48,038 nucleotides of DNA from Deltaproteobacteria bacterium. Lineage in GTDB: Bacteria > Desulfobacterota > Deferrisomatia > Deferrisomatales > BM512. The notes under the pieces are model-generated. The model ran no database searches. It saw only the letters and a program-made list of their open reading frames with translations, and had not been told where the DNA came from. Shown here piece after piece: positions 26,813 through 35,593 of the stretch (position 1 is the stretch's first letter; each line of letters starts with the position of its first letter). The position numbers and the translations under genes were made by a program. Location of the stretch: assembly GCA_030591565.1 (NCBI GenBank), contig JAUVAU010000012.1, forward strand, positions 1 through 48,038. Direction: 5' to 3'.

Positions 26813-27289
26813 ATGGAATTTAGCGTCATAGTTGAATCGCTCAAATCCAAGTTCGGTGAGGCCATAACGGCCACCGAGACCTTCCGGGGCCAGGATATCG
26901 TCACGGTGGACAAGGAGAGCATCGTCCAGATCACGACCTTTCTGCGCGATGATGAAGAACTGCTCTTCGACATGCTCATCGACCTCACGGCGGTGGACTA
27001 CATGGGCCGCACCCCCCGCTTCACAGTCGTCTACACCCTCTACTCGCTGAAAAACAATCGTCGCCTTCGCCTTAAGGCCCCGGTTGCCCAGGATGTCAAG
27101 ATCAGCACGGTGGAGCAGGTGTGGAAGGCTGCCAACTGGCTTGAGCGAGAAGTTTACGATCTCTTCGGGATCGAATTTGACGGACACAGTGATTTGAGGA
27201 GAATCCTTCTGTGGGACGGCTACGAGGGCCACCCGCTGAGAAAGGACTTCCCCCTGACTGGTCGGCCGCAAACTGCGGTATACCGCTAG
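26813..27289 (+). CDS. nuoC: complex I subunit C (30-kDa type)
   Basis: 158 residues, a separate gene rather than a NuoCD fusion. ANWLEREVYDLFGIEFDGHSDLRRILL and GHPLRKDFPLTG are the family signature. Peripheral-arm scaffold next to NuoD. Confidence 0.95.
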   Translation: MEFSVIVESLKSKFGEAITATETFRGQDIVTVDKESIVQITTFLRDDEELLFDMLIDLTAVDYMGRTPRFTVVYTLYSLKNNRRLRLKAPVAQDVKISTVEQVWKAANWLEREVYDLFGIEFDGHSDLRRILLWDGYEGHPLRKDFPLTGRPQTAVYR

Positions 27290-27330
27290 AACCGCGCCGA
27301 CAAACTTTTTAGAGGCGTTTCGAGGATAAG

Positions 27331-28509
27331 ATGGCCGAGACGAAAAACATGATCGTCAATATGGGTCCGCAGCACCCTGCGACCCACGGGGTTTTGAGGC
27401 TGGTGCTCGAACTCGACGGCGAAACGGTGGTGGATGTAATCCCCCACCTTGGACACCTTCACCGCGGGATCGAAAAGCTGGCCGAGCACAAGACCTACCA
27501 TCAGGCGCTCACCCTGACCGACCGCATGGACTACACCGGGGCGCTCATCAACAACCTTGGTTATTGTCTTGCGGTGGAAAAGCTCCTGGACATTGAGGGC
27601 GAGATACCCGATCGCGCTAATGTGCTGCGTGTCTGCCTCAGCGAATTACAGCGCATCGCGGGCCATCTGCTGTGGCTGGCGACCCACGCGTTGGATATCG
27701 GCGCGATGACGATGCTCTTCTACTGCTTTCGTGAGAGAGAGATCATCCACGACCTCCTCGAAGAGGTCACCGGCGCACGCCTGACGCCCAGCTTCATTCG
27801 CGTGGGCGGTCTGGCCGACGACATAAACGACAAGTTCATCACCAAGACCACCGATTTCATCAAGAAGTTCCCCTCCCGCGTTGACGAGTACGAGTTGATG
27901 CTGACCCATAACCCGATCTGGAGAAAACGGATCAACGGCATTGGCATCATCTCACAGGAAGATTGTATCTCCTATGCGATCACCGGCCCGGTGCTGCGCG
28001 CCGCCGGGGTCAGCTACGACATAAGAAAAGCCCAGCCCTACAGCGGCTACGAAAGCTACGACTTTGAAATCCCCACCGGGACGACCGGCGACGTTTACGA
28101 TCGTTACACGGTGAGGCTCACGGAGATGCGCCAGTCCACCCGTATCGTCGAGCAGGCCCTTGACCGCCTCGCCGACGGGCCGGTGATGCTGGACGATTTC
28201 CGCTACACACCGCCGCCAAAGGAAGACGTCTACAATTCCATCGAAGGCCTCATCCGCCATTTCAAGCTGATGAGCGCCGGGTACAAGGCCCCCGAGGGCG
28301 AGGTCTACATGTCGGTGGAGGGAACCAAGGGCGAGCTGGGCTACTACCTGGTGAGCGACGGCAGCGAGAATCCCTATCGCTTCCGCGTACGCCCGCCCTG
28401 CTTCATTAATTTGCAGGCGTTAAAGGATATGTCGGTCGGTCACATGGTCGCCGACGTCATTGCTGTTATCGGATCCCTCGACATCGTCCTGGGCGAGATA
28501 GACAGATAA
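27331..28509 (+). CDS. nuoD: complex I subunit D (49-kDa type, quinone-reactive)
   Basis: 392 residues. GPQHPATHGVLRLVLELDGE, LHRGIEKLAEHKTY and the C-terminal GSLDIVLGEIDR mark a true NuoD. The CxxC pairs that hold nickel-iron in group 4 hydrogenases are absent at both ends, so the complex should reduce quinone rather than evolve hydrogen. This matters because the operon carries a formate dehydrogenase subunit. Confidence 0.96.
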   Translation: MAETKNMIVNMGPQHPATHGVLRLVLELDGETVVDVIPHLGHLHRGIEKLAEHKTYHQALTLTDRMDYTGALINNLGYCLAVEKLLDIEGEIPDRANVLRVCLSELQRIAGHLLWLATHALDIGAMTMLFYCFREREIIHDLLEEVTGARLTPSFIRVGGLADDINDKFITKTTDFIKKFPSRVDEYELMLTHNPIWRKRINGIGIISQEDCISYAITGPVLRAAGVSYDIRKAQPYSGYESYDFEIPTGTTGDVYDRYTVRLTEMRQSTRIVEQALDRLADGPVMLDDFRYTPPPKEDVYNSIEGLIRHFKLMSAGYKAPEGEVYMSVEGTKGELGYYLVSDGSENPYRFRVRPPCFINLQALKDMSVGHMVADVIAVIGSLDIVLGEIDR

Positions 28510-28534
28510 CCAAATGAGTGAAGGATAGTCATTG

Positions 28535-30481
28535 ATGAGCGACTTGGTCTTCTCCAGCTGGGGCGATGCAACCGTCGACAGCCGCAAACAAGCGGTTGAC
28601 GCGCAGGCCATCGAGCTGCCCAAAGAGCTTTCCAACGGAACCTCCCTGGCAGGAATCATGGGCTGGGACGGCATCGCCGTATGGGGCGACTCCCACCCTG
28701 TCGATATGGCGCGAGCCTACGCCAGGGGGTTGTCGGACAACTCGTGTGGACAGTGCATCCCCTGCCGCATCGGCTCCCACGTCATACTGGAAGCCTTTGA
28801 AAGAATCTGCTCGGGCGCAGGCAGGGAAAATGACGCCGGTGAGATTAAGCGCCTCTCCGAACGCCTCAGAGATCAGGCGATGTGCGATCTCGGGCAGACC
28901 TGCGGCAAGGGTTTTCTGGATGTGATCGAGAACTTCGGTAAAGAGATCGACGGGCTTGTGGCCGACAAAAAGTCGGTGCCCCGCTCCGAATATATCACCG
29001 CCACCACCGCGCCGTGCAAATCGGCGTGCCCCGCCCATCTTGAGATTCCCACATACGTTGAACTAATCAAGAAGGGTCGCTTCGAGGACAGCCTGGAGCT
29101 TATCAGGCGCGACAACTGCCTGCCCGGCACCATTGGCCGCGTGTGCGTGCGTCCCTGCGAGTTTGATTGCCGCCGCTCCAACGTGGACGGCCCCGTGCAG
29201 ATCAAGTTCCTCAAGCGCTTCGTCGCCGATTACGAGATTGAACGAAACCGCCCCACCCGCTTGCCCGAAAAAGAACCCGAGGGCGAAAAGATAGCGATAG
29301 TAGGCGCCGGCCCTGCGGGGCTAAGCTGCGGCTACTTCCTGTCGCAGCTTGGGTACGCCCCCGTGATCTTCGAGGCCCTTGGCGAGCCCGGCGGAATGGC
29401 CGCGGTCGGCATCCCCGATTATCGCCTGCCCCGCGAGCTGCTCCGTTACGAGGCAGAGTTGGTCCGCAAGATGGGTGTGGAGATTCGCTACGAGACCGAT
29501 GTGGGCACCGATGTGAAACTCGAAGAGCTTATAAGTAACGACTACAAGGCTGTCTTCCTGGGCTTTGGCGCACGCCTTGGCACCTCGATGGGTGTCGAGG
29601 GCGAAAGCGACGACATCGTCGGCTTCTTCAAGGGTGCCGACTACCTGCGCGACGTAGCCCTTGGCAAGGATGTTTTCACCGGCGAAACTTGCATCGTGGT
29701 CGGAGGCGGCAACGTCGCCATCGACTGCGCACGCTCGGCGCTCAGGAAAGGCTTCAAGAACGTCAAGATCGTCTACCGCCGCAGCTTGATCGAGATGCCC
29801 GCCGACGCTGTGGAGGTTCAGGACGCCGAGGATGAGAAGATCGAGATGCTCATCCTTACCAATCCCAACAAGATCATCTCCGAAAACGGCAAGGTCACCG
29901 GCGTCGAGGTCGTGAAGATGGAGCTTGGCGAGCCCGATGACTCAGGCCGTCGCCGCCCCGTCGAGATGAAAGGCTCCGAGTACGTTATACCGGCGGACGC
30001 CTGCATAATGGCGATCGGCCAGGCGATCGACCTTGATCTCATTGAAGGCATTGAAGAGCTTGAGACCACCCGCTGGAAGACGATAGTCATCCAGGGGCTG
30101 AACAGACTCGCCATGGTCAAAAACGGCGTCGGCGTCTTCGCTGGTGGCGACTGCGAGACTGGCCCGCTCACGCTCATCGGAGGTCTGGCGGCAGGCAAGG
30201 AAGCCGCCTACCAGATCGACCGCTTCATCAAAGAGGGGTCATCCGATCCGATGGACGAGTGGGTGATAAACAAGTTCATTGAAGAACTCAAGCCTTACGA
30301 CAAGGCTGAGGATGTGGGACAGCCCTGCTCCACCGAACCCGCCAAGATTCACCACAAGCCGGTGGCCGAGCGGGTGACCAATATGGAAGAGGTGGAGGTC
30401 GGGTTCACCCACGAAGAAGCAATAGCCGAAGCATCGCGTTGTCTTCGCTGCTACCGACTCATGGTCGCGGCAAAGGCTTAG
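28535..30481 (+). CDS. NuoF iron-sulfur domain fused to GltD-type NAD(P)H/FAD oxidoreductase (SfrB-like), in place of NuoEF
   Basis: 648 residues from ATG 28535 (AAGGA 9 bases upstream). Residues about 65-130 match only the C-terminal N3-cluster domain of NuoF (C71, C74, C77 in SCGQCIPCR; C117 in MCDLGQTC). The NuoF FMN/NADH domain and a NuoE gene are missing. Instead a complete GltD-like module follows: a double 4Fe-4S N-terminal domain (CKSACPAHLEIPTYVEL, RVCVRPCEFDCRR), FAD loop VGAGPAGLSCGYFL and nucleotide loop GGGNVAIDCARSAL. C-terminal CLRCYRL adds two more cysteines. SfrB of Geobacter has this same architecture in a cytoplasmic NADPH oxidoreductase. Here it sits between nuoD and fdhA, so it probably passes NAD(P)H electrons to or from the FdhA iron-sulfur chain. 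NADH versus NADPH preference is not decided. Confidence 0.9.
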   Translation: MSDLVFSSWGDATVDSRKQAVDAQAIELPKELSNGTSLAGIMGWDGIAVWGDSHPVDMARAYARGLSDNSCGQCIPCRIGSHVILEAFERICSGAGRENDAGEIKRLSERLRDQAMCDLGQTCGKGFLDVIENFGKEIDGLVADKKSVPRSEYITATTAPCKSACPAHLEIPTYVELIKKGRFEDSLELIRRDNCLPGTIGRVCVRPCEFDCRRSNVDGPVQIKFLKRFVADYEIERNRPTRLPEKEPEGEKIAIVGAGPAGLSCGYFLSQLGYAPVIFEALGEPGGMAAVGIPDYRLPRELLRYEAELVRKMGVEIRYETDVGTDVKLEELISNDYKAVFLGFGARLGTSMGVEGESDDIVGFFKGADYLRDVALGKDVFTGETCIVVGGGNVAIDCARSALRKGFKNVKIVYRRSLIEMPADAVEVQDAEDEKIEMLILTNPNKIISENGKVTGVEVVKMELGEPDDSGRRRPVEMKGSEYVIPADACIMAIGQAIDLDLIEGIEELETTRWKTIVIQGLNRLAMVKNGVGVFAGGDCETGPLTLIGGLAAGKEAAYQIDRFIKEGSSDPMDEWVINKFIEELKPYDKAEDVGQPCSTEPAKIHHKPVAERVTNMEEVEVGFTHEEAIAEASRCLRCYRLMVAAKA

Positions 30482-30529
30482 AGGAAACTTTTTACTGCAC
30501 CGGTTGCGAGAACGTTAGGTAGAAAGCAC

Positions 30530-33205
30530 ATGATTAACCTCACCATTGACGGGACTCCCGTACAGGTCGAAAAGGGTCAGACGATCCTGGAAGCCGCCAA
30601 CTCGGCGGGCATCCGCATACCGACCATGTGCTGGATGAAAAAGATGAGACCTATCGGCTCATGCCGCATGTGCGTCGTGGAAGTCGAAGGCCTTGGAAAA
30701 CCCGTAAGCGCCTGCGATACCATGGCCGCCGCCGATATGAAGGTGACCACCCAATCCGAGCTGCTTCACGGGATGCGCCGCGACGCGCTGAGCCTGATGC
30801 TCGTCGGCCACCCCCTTGATTGCCCCGTGTGCGACAAGGGCGGCGAGTGCGTCCTCCAGGACATGGTCTGGGAGTTCGGCGTTACCGAGCAGCCCACCCC
30901 CGGCGCACAGCCCACAAGGGACATTGAGCGTTACATCAGCCCCATGATTAAACAATGGGCTGACCGCTGTGTGCTCTGCGCCCGCTGCGTTACGGCGTGT
31001 AAGGAAGTCAAGGGCATCGGCTGCATCGAGATCAAGGGCAACGGTTTCGACTCCTACATCGGCCCGGTGGAAGGCGTTGACTGCATAAGCTGCGGCGAAT
31101 GCCTCAGCGTCTGCCCGGTCGGCGCATTGACCGATGGCATAAGAGATGAAAAGGCGCGCATCTGGCAGTCCAAGCGCATCACCACCACTTGCGGCTACTG
31201 CGGCGTAGGTTGCCAGTTTGACCTGAACGTCCTGAACGACAAGATCATCAGGGTGACCACCACCGACCACGATAAGCTGCCCAACTTCGGCAGCCTCTGC
31301 ATCAAGGGCCGCTTCGCCTGGGAGTTCGTGGACCACCCCGACAGGCTCACAAAACCGCTGGTGAGACGTGATGGCGAACTCAGGGAGACCACCTGGGAAG
31401 ACGCCCTGCACACCGCGGCCAAGAAGATCAAGGAGGTGCGCGACGCACACGGCCCCGACTCCATAGCCGGCTTCGCCTCGGCCCGTTGCACCAACGAAGA
31501 TAATTACGTATTCCAAAAGTTTTTCAGGGCGGTAATCGGCACGAACAACGTCGATCACTGCGCACGACTCTGACACAGCGCTACCGTGGCCGGTCTGGCC
31601 ACAAGCTTCGGTTCAGGCGCAATGACAAACTCGATCGCCGATATCGGCGAAGCCGAGGCGATCCTCGTCATAGGGTCGAACACCACTGAAAACCACCCGA
31701 TCATCGGCGATCTGGTCAAACGCTCCGTCACGCAAAAGGGCGCCAAGCTGGTCGTGATCGACCCCCGGCGCATTCCGCTGGTCGAGTACGCCAACGTCTT
31801 TTTGCAGGTCCCGCCGGGCTACAACATCCCAGTTATCCTTGCGATGATGAACGTGATAATAGCCGAGGGGCTGGCGGATGAAGCCTACATCGCCGAGCGC
31901 ACCGAAGGTTGGGAAGAGTTCAAGGGCTCGGTGGCCGAGTTCACCCCTGAAAAGGTGGCCGAGATGACTGGGCTGAGCGCTGAGGATATCCGCAAGGCCG
32001 GACGTATCTACGGCGAGGCCTCCCCCGCAGCGATCCTCTACGCCATGGGCGTCACCCAGCATGGACAGGGCACCGACGGCGTCAAGTCGCTCGCCAACCT
32101 CGCCATGCTGTGCGGCAACGTCGGCATGCCCGGCGGCGGCGTCAACCCGCTGCGCGGACAGAACAATGTCCAGGGCGCTTGCGACCTTGGCGGACTGCCC
32201 AATGTCTTCACCGGTTACCAAAAAGTTGATGACGACGCAGCCAGAGAGAAGTTTGAGGCGGCGTGGAGTGTAACGCTCCCCGGCACACCCGGAATGAAGC
32301 TCACCGAGGTCACCCAGGCGATCGGCAAGGACGGCAGCATCAAGGGACTCTTTATCATGGGCGAAAATCCAATGATATCCGACCCGGATCTGCGCCATAT
32401 CGACCATGCCCTTGACGAGCTGGATTTTCTCATCGTCCAGGATATCTTTTTGACCGAAACGGCGGCCAAGGCGGACATCGTCTTCCCGGCGGCCTCCTTT
32501 GCCGAAAAAGACGGCACCTTCACCAACACCGAGCGCAGGGTACAGCGCGTTCGCAAGGGTGTCGCCCCAAGGGGAGACTCGAAGGCCGACTGGCAGATAA
32601 TCTGCGACCTCTCGGCGAAGCTCGGCTTCAAGATGGACTACACCGACGCTTCGGCAATTTTCGATGAAATAGCCCAATTGACACCGAGCTACCACGGCAT
32701 GGACTACGCCCGTATCGATTCGGTCGGTCTGCAGTGGCCCTGCCCGGACAAGGACCACCCCGGCACGCCGGTCCTGCACACCGCAGGGTTTGCGCGCGGC
32801 AAGGGGCTCTTCCAGTCGATAGCCTTCACCGGTCCCTTCGAGAGCCCGGACGATCAGTTCCCCTTCATCATGACCACCGGTCGCGAGCACGCCCATTACC
32901 ACTGCGGCTCGATGACCAGACGCTCCAAGCGCATAGACGAGAACTACCCTGAGGGTTTCATGGAGATGCACCCGGCCGATGCGCAGACAATGGGCGTCAA
33001 GACCGGCGACACGGTTGAAATAGCATCGCGCCGCGGCCAGATAACTTCAAAGGTGAAAGTGGTCGATTCCACTGCGCCCGGCACGGTGTTCATGAGTTTT
33101 CATTACAGCGAATCACCCGTCAACGTTTTGACCAACCCGGCAACCTGCCCCACGGCGGGGATTCCGGAGTTCAAGGTGACGGCGGTAAATATTCACAAGG
33201 TTTAG
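30530..33205 (+). CDS. fdhA: selenocysteine-containing formate dehydrogenase alpha subunit with NuoG-type iron-sulfur N-terminus
   Basis: 891 residues when the in-frame TGA at 31571-31573 is read as selenocysteine (Sec348). N-terminus like NuoG: 2Fe-2S ligands (MCWM, GSCRMCVVEV, SACDT), His-Cys 4Fe-4S (HPLDCPVCDKGGEC), two ferredoxin clusters (CVLCARCVTAC, CISCGECLSVCP). Then the molybdopterin domain with its own cluster (CGYCGVGCQFDLNV). The active site reads VDHCARL-Sec-HSATVAGL, matching FdhF-type enzymes, with the catalytic His next to Sec and the conserved Arg in LRGQNNVQGACDLGG. It oxidises formate to CO2, or the reverse, at a Mo/W-bis-MGD centre. It occupies the nuoG slot. Two separate frames, 30530-31573 and 31586-33205, appear if TGA is taken as stop; a SECIS hairpin argues against that. 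Sec machinery is not in the window. Confidence 0.93.
31571..31606 (+). promoter_or_regulatory. bacterial SECIS element directing Sec insertion at TGA 31571-31573
   Basis: Directly after the TGA lies a hairpin: GTGGCC (31586-31591), loop GGTCT (31592-31596), GGCCAC (31597-31602), with a possible lower stem GCT/AGC. The E. coli fdhF SECIS presents GGUCU in its apical loop for SelB. Here the loop begins 18 bases after the TGA, the same spacing as in E. coli fdhF. Confidence 0.88.
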
Positions 33206-33284
33206 CAGCGCTTTAAAAAATTTATTGTGGCGTACTAAGTCGCATGAAGCGGTTTGACGCCGATAAGACAAAGGAAGCTGTTAG

Positions 33285-34283
33285 ATGGATTTCCTGATCG
33301 AAAGCGTTCTAAAGGTAGCCGTCGTATTCGGCGTGCTGCTGGGCTCGGTGGCCTACACCACCCTTCTGGAGCGAAAGTTCCTTGGGCGCCTCCAGGTGCG
33401 TCACGGACCCAACCGCGCCGGACCCTTCGGACTCCTGCAGCCGCTGGCTGACGGACTAAAGTTCTTCTTCAAGGAAGACATAGTCCCGGCCAACGTGGAC
33501 AAGCCTGTCTTTATCCTGGCGCCGGTCATCGCACTGGTTCCTGCGATCTGCATCGTCGCCGTCATCCCCTTTGGGGACTCGGTGACCATCTTTGGCCGCG
33601 AGGTCAAGATGCACATAACCGATATGAATGTGGCGGTGCTCTACATTCTGGGGCTTTCAGGTATCGGCGCCTACGGCGCGATGCTCGGCGGCTGGGCCTC
33701 GAACAACAAGTATGGCCTGATTGGCGCGATGCGCTCGGGCGCCCAGACCATCAGCTACGAGCTGGCGATGGGGATGACCCTGGTTTCGATCATCATGATG
33801 AGCGGCTCGCTCAGCCTCACCAAGATCGTCGCCGGACAGACCTTTTACTGGAACATCTTTTTTCAGCCGGTGGCCTTCGTGCTCTTCATCATAGCCGGAT
33901 TGGCCGAGATCAACCGCACGCCTTTCGATATGCCCGAGGCGGAGGCCGAGCTGGCCTGCGGTTTCAACATCGAATATTCCTCCATGAAGTTCGCGCTCTT
34001 CTTCATGGCCGAATACGCCCACATGATAAGCCTTGCCGCGATTACGGTCTGTCTGTTTCTGGGCGGATGGAACCTCCCCTTTGGGTGGGAAGTCCCCTTC
34101 GTACCCAAGATATTCTGGTTCATCGCCAAGGTGTTCTTGCTGATCGTCTTCTTCATCTGGGAGCGCGGTACCTTTCCCCGGCTTCGTTATGACCAGATCA
34201 TGAACCTGGGTTGGAAATGGCTCATGCCCATCGCGATAGTCAACATGTTGGTTACCGGTGTTGTGATGACCTTGATTGGCTGA
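33285..34283 (+). CDS. nuoH: complex I membrane subunit H
   Basis: 332 residues, about eight membrane helices. LLERKFLGRLQVRHGPNRAGPFGLLQPLADGLKFF and EINRTPFDMPEAEAELACGFNIEY are the quinone-channel signatures. Connects the peripheral arm to the antiporter-like subunits. Confidence 0.96.
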   Translation: MDFLIESVLKVAVVFGVLLGSVAYTTLLERKFLGRLQVRHGPNRAGPFGLLQPLADGLKFFFKEDIVPANVDKPVFILAPVIALVPAICIVAVIPFGDSVTIFGREVKMHITDMNVAVLYILGLSGIGAYGAMLGGWASNNKYGLIGAMRSGAQTISYELAMGMTLVSIIMMSGSLSLTKIVAGQTFYWNIFFQPVAFVLFIIAGLAEINRTPFDMPEAEAELACGFNIEYSSMKFALFFMAEYAHMISLAAITVCLFLGGWNLPFGWEVPFVPKIFWFIAKVFLLIVFFIWERGTFPRLRYDQIMNLGWKWLMPIAIVNMLVTGVVMTLIG

Positions 34284-34313
34284 TAAGGCAAGGGATTCGG
34301 GAGTATATAGACT

Positions 34314-34733
34314 ATGGTCGTGATACGAACTTTAATACCGCTTCTAAAAGGGCTCGCTTTTACCATCAAGCACCTCTTCGTGAAGCCCATCACTTATCAG
34401 TACCCGGAGCAGCGGCGCGAGGTCAGCGAACGCTGGCGCGGCCTGCACCGGCTGAAGATGGACGATGGGCGTCTTCTTTGCGTGGCCTGTGGGCTGTGCG
34501 AGGCCGTTTGCCCCGCCGACGTCATCACCGTTGAGCGCACGGAGACCGAGGATGGCAGGAGCTTCCCCTCTCGTTTTGATGTGGAAGTCACCCGCTGCAT
34601 CTTTTGCGGCTATTGCCAGGAGGCGTGTCCCAAGGACGCCATCGAGCTGACGCGCAATTACGACTTCTGCGAATACACGCGTGAAGAGTTCAATCTGAAT
34701 CGCGACCAGTTGGCCAAGATCGAGGAGGCTTGA
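34314..34733 (+). CDS. nuoI: complex I iron-sulfur subunit I
   Basis: 139 residues. Two 4Fe-4S motifs, CVACGLCEAVCPADV and CIFCGYCQEACPKDA (clusters N6a and N6b). Bridges the FdhA/SfrB-like input arm to NuoB. An N-terminal amphipathic helix sits on the membrane. Confidence 0.95.
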   Translation: MVVIRTLIPLLKGLAFTIKHLFVKPITYQYPEQRREVSERWRGLHRLKMDDGRLLCVACGLCEAVCPADVITVERTETEDGRSFPSRFDVEVTRCIFCGYCQEACPKDAIELTRNYDFCEYTREEFNLNRDQLAKIEEA

Positions 34734-34738
34734 TAGAC

Positions 34739-35245
34739 ATGGTGACCACAGTCTTCTTTATTTGCGCCGCGCTGGCGATCGCCGGAGCTCTGGGGGTGGT
34801 GAGTTTCAGAAACCCTGTGCATTCCGCGCTGGCGATGCTGGGCACGATGGTCAGCATCGCGGTGATCTATCTGCTGCACAACGCAGAGTTCATCTTCGCC
34901 ATCCAGTTGATGATCTACGCCGGCGGCGTGATGATGCTCGTTATCTTCGTCATCTTCCTGCTGGACCTTCGCCGCGAAGAAGAACAGCGGGCGAAACTGA
35001 AATCGGGGAAGGTGATCGCCATTGGGGTGGGCGGGCTTGTCTTCCTCTCCCTGCTCATTCCGCTGGCCGGGTCAATCACCGGCAAGACTGGTGGGATGAC
35101 GGAAAAGGCCCTGGAGCGCATCGGCAGTGTTGAGTATCTGTCCAATGAGCTGTTTACAAATTACCTGCTGCCCTTCGAGCTGGCTTCCGTTCTGCTGCTC
35201 GTCGGCCTTGTCGGAGCCGTGGCTCTGGCAAAGAAGCGGCTTTAA
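34739..35245 (+). CDS. nuoJ: complex I membrane subunit J
   Basis: 168 residues from ATG 34739, chosen over an in-frame TTG at 34730 because AGGAGG sits 10 bases before the ATG. Five membrane helices; FRNPVHSALAMLGTMVSIAVIYLLHNAEFIFAIQLMIYAGGVMMLVIFVI is typical, including the pi-bulge helix that gates proton transfer. Confidence 0.95.
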   Translation: MVTTVFFICAALAIAGALGVVSFRNPVHSALAMLGTMVSIAVIYLLHNAEFIFAIQLMIYAGGVMMLVIFVIFLLDLRREEEQRAKLKSGKVIAIGVGGLVFLSLLIPLAGSITGKTGGMTEKALERIGSVEYLSNELFTNYLLPFELASVLLLVGLVGAVALAKKRL

Positions 35246-35273
35246 TCCGGTGCGCGGTTAAGGAAGGTTTTTC

Positions 35274-35576
35274 ATGATTCCCTTCGAGTACTCGCTATTG
35301 TTATCCGCGATCCTGTTCGCCATAGGTTGCGTGGGCGTGCTGGTTAGGCGAAACGTTATCGTTCTCCTGATGTGCATCGAGCTGATGCTAAACGGCGTGA
35401 ACCTTTCGTTCGTGGCGATCGCCGACAAGCTCGACAGCGCTGAGGGCTTAATTTACGTATTTTTCGTGATGACGGTAGCGGCTGCCGAGGCCGCAGTTGG
35501 ACTGGCCATCGTGGTCAACCTTTTTCGCCATCGTGATTCGGTTTACGCCGATGAGATCAATCTTCTAAAAGGTTGA
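35274..35576 (+). CDS. nuoK: complex I membrane subunit K
   Basis: 100 residues, three membrane helices. Conserved buried glutamates are present in [16 protein letters not shown] and [13 protein letters not shown], as in NuoK proton channels. RBS AAGGAAGG. Confidence 0.95.
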   Translation: MIPFEYSLLLSAILFAIGCVGVLVRRNVIVLLMCIELMLNGVNLSFVAIADKLDSAEGLIYVFFVMTVAAAEAAVGLAIVVNLFRHRDSVYADEINLLKG

Positions 35577-35593
35577 CCTGGAGGACTAGATAG

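Noticed and set aside
27331-28509. NuoD as a group 4 nickel-iron hydrogenase large subunit, which would make the operon a formate hydrogenlyase
   Set aside because: No CxxC pair is present at either end; the C-terminus GSLDIVLGEIDR is that of a quinone-reactive NuoD.
31571-31585. Split of the fdhA region into two genes or a pseudogene at TGA 31571
   Set aside because: The TGA is in phase between two open halves, sits at the known Sec position and is followed by a GGTCT-loop hairpin at the right distance.
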